Source of the DNA: a bacterium
GTDB lineage: Bacteria > Krumholzibacteriota > Krumholzibacteriia > LZORAL124-64-63
Direction of reading: 5' to 3'
Assembly (NCBI GenBank): GCA_014730255.1
Contig: WJIQ01000064.1
Coordinates: forward strand, 1 to 35,455
DNA: 35,455 nt
The notes under the pieces were generated by a model. The model was not told where the DNA came from. It saw nothing but the letters and a program-made list of their open reading frames with translations, and did not search any database. The translations under genes and the position numbers were made by a program. This document shows, piece after piece, positions 16,092 through 24,477 of the stretch. The stretch's first letter is position 1. Every line of letters starts with the position of its first letter.

Positions 16092-17689
16092 AGGCGTTCC
16101 AGGCGCAGCGAACCGTCGAGATTCCAGTCCCAGCCCTCGATGGACGGGCGCGCGGCGACGAACGCCCGGGTCCGCACCAGCGGCTGCACGACGCGCTCGC
16201 GCTCCAGGCGGCGCATCGCCGCGAGCGCCGATCCGGGCGCGGCGGCATCGGTGAACTGCGCCGGTCGGGCACCCGGGGGCACGGCCTCCGTGGCGGCGTC
16301 GCCGTCCAGGGCGATCGCCTGCAGCCAGGCGGCCAGGCTCAGGAGTCGCGCCAGCTCGTCGCAGGGCCGCGCGAATCGCCGGGGCCAGGGGACGACCGCT
16401 GCCCCGATGGGGTCCTGCTGCACGTGGGCACCGAGTGCGGAGGGGTCGACCGCCAGCGCGGTCGGACGATCGCCCGGACTGGGCTCCGGCGGCCGCGCCA
16501 GGGGGCCGCGACCGGGAATGTCGTCGTCCCGGATGGGGCGGGCGGCGACCGTGGCCAGGCGCTCGGCCAGCGCGCCGGCCTCGGGGTCGTCGGCGGGCCA
16601 GAGGATCAGGTTCTCGTCGCTCGCCGGACGATCCTCGGTCTCCGGCAGGGGTGGCGGGACGAGGCTGGGGGTGGCCGCGCGCAGGGTCGTGCAGAGGCCG
16701 GGCGGCGGCTCGTACGCCGAGAAGTCGGCGGGCGCGGCCAGCGCGTCGCCGATCTCGCGGGCGAGGACGCGCTGCTCCCAGCCGGTGGTCCAGCGGCGGT
16801 CGGCCTCCGGGGCGATCAGGTAGTACCAGCGATCCCAGGGCAGCTCGAGCACGTCGACCAGACGTCGCCCCGCGTAGTAGTCGTGTACGCGTCGCGAGCG
16901 ATCGACCACGGCGTGCAGACCTGTGTCCAGCAGGTCGCGAGCGTCGGTCCCCTCCCCGATCAGGAGGATCTCCAGGCGCGGCCACGATGGCCCCCGGGGA
17001 TGCTCGGCCGCCGGGAGCAGCGTGAGCTCGCCGCCGCGGGGCGAACCCTCCGGCCGGCACGGACCGGACCCGGCGAGCCACCCGCGGCCGTCCGAATCGC
17101 CGACCACTGCCAGCGCGGGATGGGCGAGGTCCAGAGGGAGGTTGTCGCTCGGCGTCCGGAGCCGGATCAGCAACTCGTCGCGGTCGAGGATCGCGACCGC
17201 ATCGCCACGGGGATCGAAGCGCAGGAACGGGTCCGGTTCGCCGCGCAGCCGGCAGAGGGCCACCGAGCGGCGCCAGGAGGCGATCACCGCGGTCGCGTCG
17301 GCCGGCGTACCGTCCCAGAACCGGGCGGCCGGGCGGAGCTCGAATCGCCAGACCCGGCCGCCGTCATACGCGGTCCACCGGCGCGCGAGACCCGGTCGGG
17401 CCGCGCCGTCGCAGTCCAGACGCACGAGGGTCTCGTAGAGGCCGGCGAACACGTGGCGCTCGGCCTCGCTGGCCGGCAGTGGCGCCCGGCTGGGAAGCAC
17501 GTCGCCCGTCATCGCCACCGAGATGGGCGCCCGCCCATCGCCGTCGCCCGCCGGCGGGCAGGTCACGGCCGCCTCCGCCGGCAGAAGCGCTTCCGGAAGC
17601 TCGTGCGGGCGTTCCCGCCAGCCGCCCCCGCCGCTGCTGCAGGAGCCGAGCAGGCCGGCCAGGGCCACGATGAGGAATGAACGGAGCAT
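16076..17689 (-). CDS. Family-5 (peptide/nickel-type) ABC solute-binding lipoprotein, orphan
   Basis: A 537-residue protein. The N-terminus is a lipoprotein signal with lipobox LLGSC, cysteine at residue 17, followed by SSGGGG. The next ~170 residues follow the SBP_bac_5 pattern: GLYETLVRLDCDG, RPGLARRWTAYDGGRVWRFELRPAARFWDGTPADATAVIASWRRS. A PWDRWYYLI phrase occurs near residue 270, and the remainder is more divergent. Such proteins bind oligopeptides or other small solutes and deliver them to an ABC importer, but no permease or ATPase of that type lies nearby. The ATG at 17689 gives a clean lipoprotein signal; a TTG at 17725 could extend it by 12 residues. Neither start has a strong ribosome-binding site. 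The divergent middle section leaves open that it has lost transport function. Confidence 0.78.
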   Translation of the reverse strand: MLRSFLIVALAGLLGSCSSGGGGWRERPHELPEALLPAEAAVTCPPAGDGDGRAPISVAMTGDVLPSRAPLPASEAERHVFAGLYETLVRLDCDGAARPGLARRWTAYDGGRVWRFELRPAARFWDGTPADATAVIASWRRSVALCRLRGEPDPFLRFDPRGDAVAILDRDELLIRLRTPSDNLPLDLAHPALAVVGDSDGRGWLAGSGPCRPEGSPRGGELTLLPAAEHPRGPSWPRLEILLIGEGTDARDLLDTGLHAVVDRSRRVHDYYAGRRLVDVLELPWDRWYYLIAPEADRRWTTGWEQRVLAREIGDALAAPADFSAYEPPPGLCTTLRAATPSLVPPPLPETEDRPASDENLILWPADDPEAGALAERLATVAARPIRDDDIPGRGPLARPPEPSPGDRPTALAVDPSALGAHVQQDPIGAAVVPWPRRFARPCDELARLLSLAAWLQAIALDGDAATEAVPPGARPAQFTDAAAPGSALAAMRRLERERVVQPLVRTRAFVAARPSIEGWDWNLDGSLRLERLGRQD

Positions 17690-17718
17690 GCGCACATGGA
17701 TGCAGGCGAAGACGACGC

Positions 17719-17748
17719 TTGACAAGTAAGGAAATACTTAGTCATACT
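17719..17748 (+). promoter_or_regulatory. Promoter of the sensor kinase/HD-GYP pair, with an inverted repeat in its spacer
   Basis: A perfect TTGACA at 17719-17724 and CATACT (4 of 6) at 17743-17748 are separated by 18 nt. Inside the spacer, AAGTA and TACTT form an inverted repeat (arms about 17724-17728 and 17735-17739, 6-nt loop). The patch is strikingly AT-rich for this genome. A protein bound there would sit directly between the two promoter elements. The kinase ATG is 82 nt downstream; I see nothing else identifiable in the remaining leader. Confidence 0.5.
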
Positions 17749-17829
17749 GCGGATTCCCGGCAGAGGGTGGAAGGGAATCCACCACATTCCGCACGGAGGC
17801 GCCAGTTTCGATCGCCTGGAGCTGCGAAG

Positions 17830-20040
17830 ATGACTCCCGCCAGTGTGCCCGTCTCCCTGCCTCCGCTGTTGCTGGCGATCCTCGGCGTGGGCATGGCCAC
17901 GCTCGCCGCCGCCCTCGTGGTCCAGCTCCGTCGGCAGGTCCGGGCCGCCTGGGCGGAGACCGGGCGCGTGCACGCCACGAGCACGGCCCGCTTCGTGGCG
18001 GTCGGCGACCTCATCGACGACGTGCTGTTCGAGACCGACGATCACCAGATCCTCACCTACACCAATCGAGCGTTCCACGAGCTGACGGGCTTCCGGCGGC
18101 GCGATCTGCGCAGTGGACTCTCCCTCGCGGACGTCCTCGACCTCGCCGGCGACGACGTCCGGCGAGAGTTCGAGCGTCCCGACCAGGATCAGGGGGTGCG
18201 CGTCCTGCGCTCGCACGTGTGTTGCCGCGACGGTGCCCGCGTGCCCGTCTCGATACGCATGACCCCGATCGCCGAACGCGAGCGCAGCGCCGGCTGGCGC
18301 TGCCTGGTCGAGCCCGTCGCGGAGGAGACCGAGACGACGCCGCACGCGGTCGAGGCCCTGCTGGGCGACATCCTCAGGGACTTCAACGAGACCCCGCGCG
18401 ACCAGCACACGGCCGCCATCGGCCGTGCGCTGGCGGGGATCGGGCGCCAGGTCGGCGCCGACCGCTGCTACCACTACGCCGTGAGCGCAGACGACCGGCA
18501 CCTCGAGAGCTTCAGCCAGTGGTACGCGCCGGGGGTCTCGCCGATGTCCGGCGACCGCCTGCTGCCGGGCCTGGATCACTACGCGTGGACGCTAGAACGT
18601 CTGCGCGAGGACGGGGTCCTGGCCGTGCCGGACGTCGCCGAGTTGCCGGCCGACGCGGTGCCGGAGGGCGAGCGGTGGCGAAGCCAGGGCATCACCTCGC
18701 TACTGGTCGCGCCGCTGCGTCACGGATCGAGGATCGTCGGCATCGTCGGCTGCGAGACCCTCGGACGGGTCCGCACCTGGGGCATCGGCGACCGCCAGCT
18801 GCTCGAGGCGATCGCGCAGATCTGCCAGCGCGTCCAGAACCACGACCGCACCGCGACACGGCTGGACGAGGCCAACGAACGGGCCAGCGACCTCGTCGAC
18901 CTCCTGCCCGAACCGGTGGCCATCGTCGACGCCGACGGTCGGGTGGTGGCCTGGAACGCGGCGCTGGCCCGTCTGGTCGACCGGGACCTGGACACGGTGC
19001 GCGGGGCCGACGCGTCGGCGACGCTCGACGAGGTCCTGCCCGGGGCGGGCGCGTGGTTCGCCGGGAAGGCCGAGGGCGAGTGCGTGGCCAGCGATTTCTT
19101 CGTCGATGGCGACCGCTGGCTGCAGCTGTCGGTGCGGCCGCTGAAGAACCGCGAGTGCATCGTCCACTTCTGCGACATCACCCGCGTCAAGCAGGAGGAG
19201 TGCCGGATCCGCGACCGCGCCGAGCGGCTCGAGCGGACGGTCGCCGACCGCGATCAGCAGCTGCAGCTCGCCCGCGATCGCCTGGTGGCGACCCAGCGGG
19301 AGACCGCCGTCGCGAGCATGGTGAGCGGGCTCGCCCAGGAGCTGGACGCGTCGGTGGGCGACGGCCTGACCGCGGCCGGCGAGCTGCTCGAGCGCACCAG
19401 CGAGCTGGACCGGGCCTACGGCGACGGCCTCATGACGCGATCGCAGTTCGAGGATTTCCTCGACGTGTCGAGGTCGTCGTCGGCGCTGATCGTCGGCAAC
19501 CTCCAGCGCGCGGCCGATCTGATCAGCGGCATGCGGCAGGCCGCCGTCGATCAGCAGGTCGCCGATCGTCGCCGACCCATCGCGCTGAGGAGCTACCTGG
19601 GCGACATGCTGGCGAGCCTGGCGCCCCGGCTGCGCGAGCGTCACATCGACATCACCTTCGACTGCCCGGACGACCTCGAGATCGAGGCCGACCCCGGCAG
19701 CCTGTACAGGGTCGTCAGCAACCTGGTGATGAATGCGTTGCAGCACGGCTTCGAGGGCATGCTGGTCGGCGAGATCAGGATCAACGCCGGCCGCGACGGC
19801 GACCGGCTGGTCATCGACTTCGAGGACAACGGTCGCGGCATGACGAGCGAGCAGCTCGAGCGCATGTACGACCCGGCGCGACGTTCCGGCGGAGCCGGCC
19901 TCGGCCTGCACATCGTCTACAGCCTGGTGACCAGGACGCTCGGCGGCACGATCACCTGCCGCAGCCGATCGGGGTCGGGGACCTCGTTTCGGATCGAGCT
20001 CCCACTGACCAGCGAGGTCCGACGCCATGCCCATGGTTGA
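17830..20040 (+). CDS. PAS-GAF-PAS sensor histidine-kinase-like protein lacking the phosphoacceptor His
   Basis: A 736-residue protein. Parts in order: one N-terminal membrane segment (about 11-32); PAS domain (about 55-150, with VLFETDDHQILTYTNRAFHELTGF); GAF domain (about 180-335); second PAS (about 355-455); a coiled coil (about 455-495); a dimerisation/H-box region (about 496-570); and a HATPase_c domain (about 595-735). The ATPase has an N-box (NLVMNALQHGF), G1 (DNGRGM) and G2 (GGAGLGLHIVY). The H-box reads MVSGLAQELDASVG, where related kinases have GxAHE; the position of the phosphorylated His is Q503 (codon CAG at 19336-19338). The F-box is also reduced (MYDPA). It may therefore bind ATP without autophosphorylating in the usual way. 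The start is chosen by GGAG 9 nt upstream. The gene overlaps the HD-GYP gene by 14 bp. Confidence 0.88.
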   Translation: MTPASVPVSLPPLLLAILGVGMATLAAALVVQLRRQVRAAWAETGRVHATSTARFVAVGDLIDDVLFETDDHQILTYTNRAFHELTGFRRRDLRSGLSLADVLDLAGDDVRREFERPDQDQGVRVLRSHVCCRDGARVPVSIRMTPIAERERSAGWRCLVEPVAEETETTPHAVEALLGDILRDFNETPRDQHTAAIGRALAGIGRQVGADRCYHYAVSADDRHLESFSQWYAPGVSPMSGDRLLPGLDHYAWTLERLREDGVLAVPDVAELPADAVPEGERWRSQGITSLLVAPLRHGSRIVGIVGCETLGRVRTWGIGDRQLLEAIAQICQRVQNHDRTATRLDEANERASDLVDLLPEPVAIVDADGRVVAWNAALARLVDRDLDTVRGADASATLDEVLPGAGAWFAGKAEGECVASDFFVDGDRWLQLSVRPLKNRECIVHFCDITRVKQEECRIRDRAERLERTVADRDQQLQLARDRLVATQRETAVASMVSGLAQELDASVGDGLTAAGELLERTSELDRAYGDGLMTRSQFEDFLDVSRSSSALIVGNLQRAADLISGMRQAAVDQQVADRRRPIALRSYLGDMLASLAPRLRERHIDITFDCPDDLEIEADPGSLYRVVSNLVMNALQHGFEGMLVGEIRINAGRDGDRLVIDFEDNGRGMTSEQLERMYDPARRSGGAGLGLHIVYSLVTRTLGGTITCRSRSGSGTSFRIELPLTSEVRRHAHG

Positions 20041-21466
20041 GATCCCGGTCGAGGACGTCGTCCTCTTCGCCAGCGAGGACGTGCACGAGCCGGACGAGCG
20101 GCGGCTGGTGGTCATCGTCGACGAGGACGAGGCGGTCCATCGCCGGGCGCGCGAGATGCTGGCCGGCCGTCCGGTGACGTTCCTGAGCGCGTACTCCACG
20201 GCCGGCGCGCGCGACATGCTGCGCGACCATCCCGAGGTGGCCGTCGTCCTGCTCGACGACGGGCTCGAGCGCGACGGGGCCGGCCTGCGGCTGATGCAGT
20301 TCCTGCGTCACGAGCTGGGGAACCACCGCGCCCGCGTGGTCCTGCGTCCCAGCCAGCAGCTGCGGACCCGGCTGCTCGTGGCCCTGCGCGAGTACCACGA
20401 GATCCAGCTCATGACGCGCGCCCGCGAGGGCATGCGCAGCGTCCTGGATGCGGGCCGGGCCCTCTTCGCGCACCGGGACGTCGACGGTCTGGTCGCCCAG
20501 GTCCTGCACGACCTGGTCGAGCTCGTCGCCTCCGATCCGCACAGCCTGCGTGTCCGGGGCGCGGTGGCGTCGCCGGACCTGGTCGTCTGCCGGACGTGCC
20601 GGATGGATCCCGACCTCGTCGGACGGCCGCTCGGCGACCTGCTGCCGCCAAAGACCCGACACGTGCTCCCGATGGTCCTGGACCGAGGGACGGGCGTCTT
20701 CCGTTCCGACGGCTACCTCGGCGTGCTCGGCGACGAGGATCAGAGTCGGCACGTGTTGCACCTGGCCTGGGACCACCTCGGAGTCGACGCCGACCGCGAT
20801 CTGGTCCGTCTGTTCATGGCCAACGCGTCGATGGCGTACCGGAACCTCGCGCTGAGCAAGGAGATCCAGGTCACGCAGCGGGAGATCATCCACACGCTGA
20901 GCCAGGTCGTCGAGACACGCTCGAACGAGACCGCCAATCACGTCCTGCGGGTCGGCCTGCTGGCAGCGCGTCTCGGCGAGCTCGCCGGGCTGTCCCCGAC
21001 CGAGATCGACGTGCTGCGCATGGTCGCGCCCATGCATGACGTCGGCAAGGTGGGCATCCCCGACGCCGTGCTGCTGAAGCCCGGCGCGCTGACCGACGAG
21101 GAGCGGCGCCTGATCAACGGCCACACGATCATCGGCCACACCATCCTCTCGCGCTCGGAACGCCGCATGCTGCGGGCGGCGGCCGTGGTCGCTCTCCAGC
21201 ACCACGAACGCTGGGATGGCGGAGGGTATCCCGAAGGCCTCGCCGGTGAGGCGATCCACCTGCACGCGCGCATCACCGCCATCGTCGACGTCTACGACGC
21301 GCTCACGCAGGATCGCGTCTACCGGCCGGCCATGAGCCACGAACGCGCCATCGAGCTGATCGCAAGCGACGCGGGGCAGGCGTTCGATCCCCAGCTGGCC
21401 GGGATCCTCGTGACGCACGAGGCGGAGTTCCGGGCCATCCGCGACGCTCACCCCGACGAGGCGTAG
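20027..21466 (+). CDS. Receiver-DUF3369-HD-GYP protein, probable cyclic-di-GMP phosphodiesterase
   Basis: A 479-residue protein. An N-terminal receiver-like domain (about 25-145) keeps an acidic pocket (D32, E33) and the phosphorylatable Asp D77 in VVLLDDG. The usual Thr after the fourth strand appears as P108 and the usual Lys as about R131. The middle region (about 150-290) fits DUF3369. The C-terminal HD-GYP domain (about 290-475) has NHVLRVG, the HD pair in MHDVGKVGIPD, GHTIIGH, and HHERWDGGGYPEGL, so all hallmark residues for c-di-GMP hydrolysis are present. DUF3369 proteins typically accompany a multi-domain histidine kinase, as here. Coupled translation with the overlapping kinase gene suggests the two act together. 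The 3' end overlaps the convergent oxidoreductase gene by 19 bp. Confidence 0.9.
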   Translation: MPMVEIPVEDVVLFASEDVHEPDERRLVVIVDEDEAVHRRAREMLAGRPVTFLSAYSTAGARDMLRDHPEVAVVLLDDGLERDGAGLRLMQFLRHELGNHRARVVLRPSQQLRTRLLVALREYHEIQLMTRAREGMRSVLDAGRALFAHRDVDGLVAQVLHDLVELVASDPHSLRVRGAVASPDLVVCRTCRMDPDLVGRPLGDLLPPKTRHVLPMVLDRGTGVFRSDGYLGVLGDEDQSRHVLHLAWDHLGVDADRDLVRLFMANASMAYRNLALSKEIQVTQREIIHTLSQVVETRSNETANHVLRVGLLAARLGELAGLSPTEIDVLRMVAPMHDVGKVGIPDAVLLKPGALTDEERRLINGHTIIGHTILSRSERRMLRAAAVVALQHHERWDGGGYPEGLAGEAIHLHARITAIVDVYDALTQDRVYRPAMSHERAIELIASDAGQAFDPQLAGILVTHEAEFRAIRDAHPDEA

Positions 21467-22377
21467 CAGGCGTCCACGATCTCCATCGTCCGCAGACCGT
21501 CGATCGCCGTGACCGGCGCCGGCCGGCCGGCGGCCACCGCATCGCGCCATTCCTCGAGCATCGGCGGAAGCGTCGGCACCCGCGCGTCGACCATCTCCCG
21601 GTGCTCGTCGCGGTCGCGACGGAGGAGGAGGCCGCCGTCGAGGTAGTCGACCGCGAGCTGCCCCTCCTCGCCCACCGCTTCGAGCCAGCAGGCCCGGCTG
21701 CGGGTGTACTTGCTCACCTCGAAGCTCACCCACGCGCCGTCGTCCAGCTCGGCGCGGGCGAGGAAGAAGTCCTCGACCACGGGATTGAGCACGCGTCGCT
21801 GGCGCGACTCCACGTGGACGACCTCGCGACCGGTGAGCCAGCGCGCGAGATCGAAGATGTGCACGCCGGTCAGCAGGACCGACCCGCCGACCGTCTCGTC
21901 GAGTTCGCGCTGCCAGGCCAGCGCGGTCGGCGCCAGCCGCTGGGCGAGCCGCACGTGGTGCACGCGGCCCAGCTCGGACCACAGTTCCCGCGCGCGCCGC
22001 AGGACCGGGTTCCAGCGCAGGGTCTGGGCGACCATCAGCTGGCCGTCCAGGTCGACCAGCTCACGGGCCTCGGCCAGCGTGCCGGTCATCGGCTTCTCCA
22101 GGAGCACCGGCTTGCCGGCGGCCAGCGCCAGGCTTGCGAACCGGGCGTGGGTCGAGGGAGGCGTGGCGACGATCACCGCGTCGACGTCCTCGCGGGCGAT
22201 CAGGGTGGCGCCGTCGGTCTCGAGCGCCACGCCGGACCGGTCGGCGAGCGCCTGGCCCGCGGCGCGGTCGCGCCGGCAGATGGCCACGGGCGCGACGCCC
22301 GCGACGTCGTGTCGCAAGTGCTTCAGGTACCGGCTGCCGTGTGTCCCGGCGCCGACGATTCCCACGCGCCATGTCAT
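21448..22377 (-). CDS. Gfo/Idh/MocA-family NAD(P)-dependent oxidoreductase
   Basis: A 309-residue protein. The N-terminal Rossmann fold starts with VGIVGAGTHGSRYLKHL. The family signature VIVATPPSTHARFASLALAAGKPVLLEKP gives the conserved EKP (Lys important in catalysis). The C-terminal alpha/beta domain contains GGSVLLTGVHIFDLARWLTG, where the His occupies the usual active-site position. It is shorter than many relatives (about 330-380 residues) but nothing essential appears missing. Members oxidise or reduce sugars, inositols or bile pigments; the substrate cannot be read from the sequence. No sugar-nucleotide genes lie beside it. It is convergent with the HD-GYP gene and divergent from the lamin-tail gene. 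Confidence 0.87.
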   Translation of the reverse strand: MTWRVGIVGAGTHGSRYLKHLRHDVAGVAPVAICRRDRAAGQALADRSGVALETDGATLIAREDVDAVIVATPPSTHARFASLALAAGKPVLLEKPMTGTLAEARELVDLDGQLMVAQTLRWNPVLRRARELWSELGRVHHVRLAQRLAPTALAWQRELDETVGGSVLLTGVHIFDLARWLTGREVVHVESRQRRVLNPVVEDFFLARAELDDGAWVSFEVSKYTRSRACWLEAVGEEGQLAVDYLDGGLLLRRDRDEHREMVDARVPTLPPMLEEWRDAVAAGRPAPVTAIDGLRTMEIVDACYASSG

Positions 22378-22409
22378 CGCTGGTTGACACTCCGGAAGGG
22401 CCGTCCGGC

Positions 22410-22421
22410 GCCACCGGTGGC
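22410..22421. repeat. 12-bp perfect palindrome between divergent genes
   Basis: GCCACCGGTGGC is self-complementary and lies in the 165-bp space between the divergent oxidoreductase and lamin-tail genes. It could be an operator shared by both. The rest of that space is GC-rich, with a lone TTGACA at 22384-22389 and no convincing -10 partner. Confidence 0.3.
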
Positions 22422-22542
22422 CTGCGCGGCCGCCATCGCGCCCGGAACGGCCGGGTCCGCATCCTGCAACCCGTCCGGCCTCGGCGGCGGGCGACGGGCG
22501 CTCGCCGGCATCCTACCGTGACCTCCCGCCAGGAGCAACCGC

Positions 22543-23169
22543 ATGCGCCTTGTTCTCATCCTCGTGGGCCTCGTCGCCCTCGTCCCCGGCCTGGCCGCGG
22601 CCGAGCTCGTGATCAACGAGCTGCTCGCCGACCCCGCCTACGACTGGAACGGCGACGGCGAGATCGATCCGACCCTCGACGAGTGGGTCGAGGTCTACAA
22701 CCCGGGGCCCGACGCGGTCACCCTGACCGGCTACTGGCTCCGCGACGGCCTCGGCGAGACGCCGCACCTGAACCTCTTCGGCACCCTCGCCGCGGGCGAG
22801 ATCGCCGTCTTCTACGGACACCACGCCGTGGCCTGGCAGGGCGAGAATGGCGGCGGGTCGTCGGGCCTGTCGCTCAACAACGGCGGCGACACGGTCGAGC
22901 TGCTGCGCACCAACGGCGACGACCCCGACCAGCTCGACGTGATCGACACCCACACCTACGAGGACCACACCGCCGACGACGATCGGGCCAGCGGCCGCCT
23001 GCCCGATGGCGGCCAGTGGGGACTGTTCGACGGCCTCAACCCCTACGAGGGCGACCTCGAGCCCCAGGGCACCGGCTGCGAGCCGACGCCCGGCGCGACC
23101 AACGACTGCCCCGGCGGGACGCCGACCGCGGCCGCGAGCTGGAGCACCGTGAAGGCCCCGTTCGACTGA
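22543..23169 (+). CDS. Secreted lamin-tail-domain (LTD) protein
   Basis: A 208-residue protein with a signal peptide (MRLVLILVGLVALVPGLAAA). A single lamin-tail domain (about 21-150) is recognisable from LVINELLADP, an inserted DWNGDGEIDPTLDEWVEVYNPGP, VTLTGYWLRDG and LSLNNGGDTVELLR. The DWNGDGEID stretch resembles a calcium-binding dockerin-like loop. The end (GTGCEPTPGATNDCPGG) has two cysteines that may form a disulfide and is low-complexity after that. Bacterial LTDs are Ig-like folds common on secreted or surface proteins, often with nucleases or adhesins, but here the domain stands alone without a C-terminal sorting domain. Function unknown. The start is supported by AGGAG about 8 nt upstream. 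Confidence 0.85.
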   Translation: MRLVLILVGLVALVPGLAAAELVINELLADPAYDWNGDGEIDPTLDEWVEVYNPGPDAVTLTGYWLRDGLGETPHLNLFGTLAAGEIAVFYGHHAVAWQGENGGGSSGLSLNNGGDTVELLRTNGDDPDQLDVIDTHTYEDHTADDDRASGRLPDGGQWGLFDGLNPYEGDLEPQGTGCEPTPGATNDCPGGTPTAAASWSTVKAPFD

Positions 23170-23211
23170 TCTCGAACCCGTGCAGGACGGTCCGAAAGCT
23201 GGTATCGTGGG

Positions 23212-23234
23212 ACGGCCCGGCATCGCCGGGCCGT
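23212..23234 (+). terminator. Strong GC hairpin between the LTD and thiolase genes
   Basis: ACGGCCCGGC and GCCGGGCCGT form a perfect 10-bp stem with a 3-nt loop, 42 nt after the LTD stop and 34 nt before the thiolase start. The following TTCGTCC is not a T-run, so it would be a non-canonical terminator or a leader structure of the thiolase operon. Confidence 0.4.
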
Positions 23235-23268
23235 TCGTCCGTCGAACCAAATCAGCGAGGAGAAGACC

Positions 23269-24456
23269 GTGGCCAAGCGAGTGGTGATCTGCGGTGCCGT
23301 GCGCACCCCCATCGGCAAGTTCCAGGGCGGCCTGGCGGCGCTGCCCGCACCGAAGCTGGGCGCGGAGGCCGTGCGCGCGCTGCTCGAGCGCACCGGCCTC
23401 GACGCGGCCAGCCTCGACGAGGTGATCCTGGGCAACGTCGTCCAGGCGGGCCAGCACCAGAATCCGGCCCGTCAGGCCGCCATCTTCGGCGGCGTGCCGG
23501 CGGCCATCAGCGCGATGACCGTCAACAAGGTCTGCGGCTCGGGCCTGAAGTCCGTGGCCCTGGCCGCCCAGGCGATCCGCGCCGGCGACGCGCGCTGCGT
23601 CCTGGCCGGCGGCTTCGAGTCCATGAGCAACATCCCGTACGCCCTGCCCAAGGCGCGCAATGGTCTGCGCCTCGGCCACGGCGAGATCGTCGACCTGCTC
23701 GTCCACGACGGCCTGTGGGACGTCTACAACGACTACCACATGGGCATGACCGCCGAGTGGGTGGTCGACACGTACGAGGTCAGCCGCGAGGATCAGGACG
23801 CGTTCGCGGCCGAGAGCCACCGCCGCGCCGCGGCCGCCATCGAGAAGGGCGAGTTCGCGCGCGAGATCGCGCCGGTCCAGGTCCCGCAGCGCAAGAAGGA
23901 CCCCATCACGGTCGACACCGACGAGGGTCCGCGGTCGGACACCACGGCCGACGGCCTGGCGAAGCTGCGCCCGGTGTTCAAGCGGGACGGCGGCTCGGTC
24001 ACCGCCGGCAACGCCTCGAGCATCAACGATGGCGCGGCCGCCCTGCTGGTCTGCGACGAGGACTTCGCGACCGCTCACGGCCTGGAGATCCGCGCCGAGA
24101 TCACCGCCTACGGCACCGGCGCCGTCGAGCCCAACGAGGTGATGATGGCCCCGGTGACCGCCGTCGGCCGCCTCTTCGAGCGCACCGGCACCGCGATCGG
24201 CGACTACGACCTCGTCGAGGTCAACGAGGCCTTCGCCGCGCAGGCGGTCGCGGTCACGCGCGAGCTGGCTCTCGATCCGGAGAAGACCAACGTCCGCGGT
24301 GGCGGCATCAGCCTCGGCCACCCCATCGGCGCCAGCGGCGCCCGCATCCTCGTCACCCTGCTGCACGCCCTCGAGGACACCGGCGGCGAGCAGGGCCTGG
24401 CCACCCTCTGCCTCGGCGGCGGCGACGCCGTGGCGCTGACCATCCGCCGTGTCTAG
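23269..24456 (+). CDS. Thiolase (acetyl-CoA C-acetyltransferase)
   Basis: A 395-residue thiolase, full length for the family. The nucleophilic Cys is C89 in [18 protein letters not shown] follows, then the catalytic His H351 in [11 protein letters not shown] and the acid/base Cys C381 in LCLGGG. These cytoplasmic enzymes condense two acetyl-CoA to acetoacetyl-CoA, or run the reverse step in beta-oxidation; direction cannot be decided here. It starts at GTG with GAGGAG 6 nt upstream. It heads a three-gene run with 3-hydroxyacyl-CoA dehydrogenase (21 nt downstream) and acyl-CoA dehydrogenase, so a C4 or short-chain acyl-CoA pathway is the natural reading. Confidence 0.94.
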   Translation: MAKRVVICGAVRTPIGKFQGGLAALPAPKLGAEAVRALLERTGLDAASLDEVILGNVVQAGQHQNPARQAAIFGGVPAAISAMTVNKVCGSGLKSVALAAQAIRAGDARCVLAGGFESMSNIPYALPKARNGLRLGHGEIVDLLVHDGLWDVYNDYHMGMTAEWVVDTYEVSREDQDAFAAESHRRAAAAIEKGEFAREIAPVQVPQRKKDPITVDTDEGPRSDTTADGLAKLRPVFKRDGGSVTAGNASSINDGAAALLVCDEDFATAHGLEIRAEITAYGTGAVEPNEVMMAPVTAVGRLFERTGTAIGDYDLVEVNEAFAAQAVAVTRELALDPEKTNVRGGGISLGHPIGASGARILVTLLHALEDTGGEQGLATLCLGGGDAVALTIRRV

Positions 24457-24477
24457 GCGAAGAAGGGAGCACGCGAC

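Noticed and set aside
17690-17725. TTG start at 17725 for the solute-binding lipoprotein.
   Set aside because: It would put 12 residues before an otherwise standard lipoprotein signal peptide; ATG at 17689 fits better.
20027-20040. The 14-bp overlap of the kinase and HD-GYP genes as a frameshift that would make one fused hybrid protein.
   Set aside because: Both genes have complete ends: the kinase finishes after its ATPase domain and the HD-GYP gene has its own start codon and complete N-terminal receiver. Normal coupled translation is enough.
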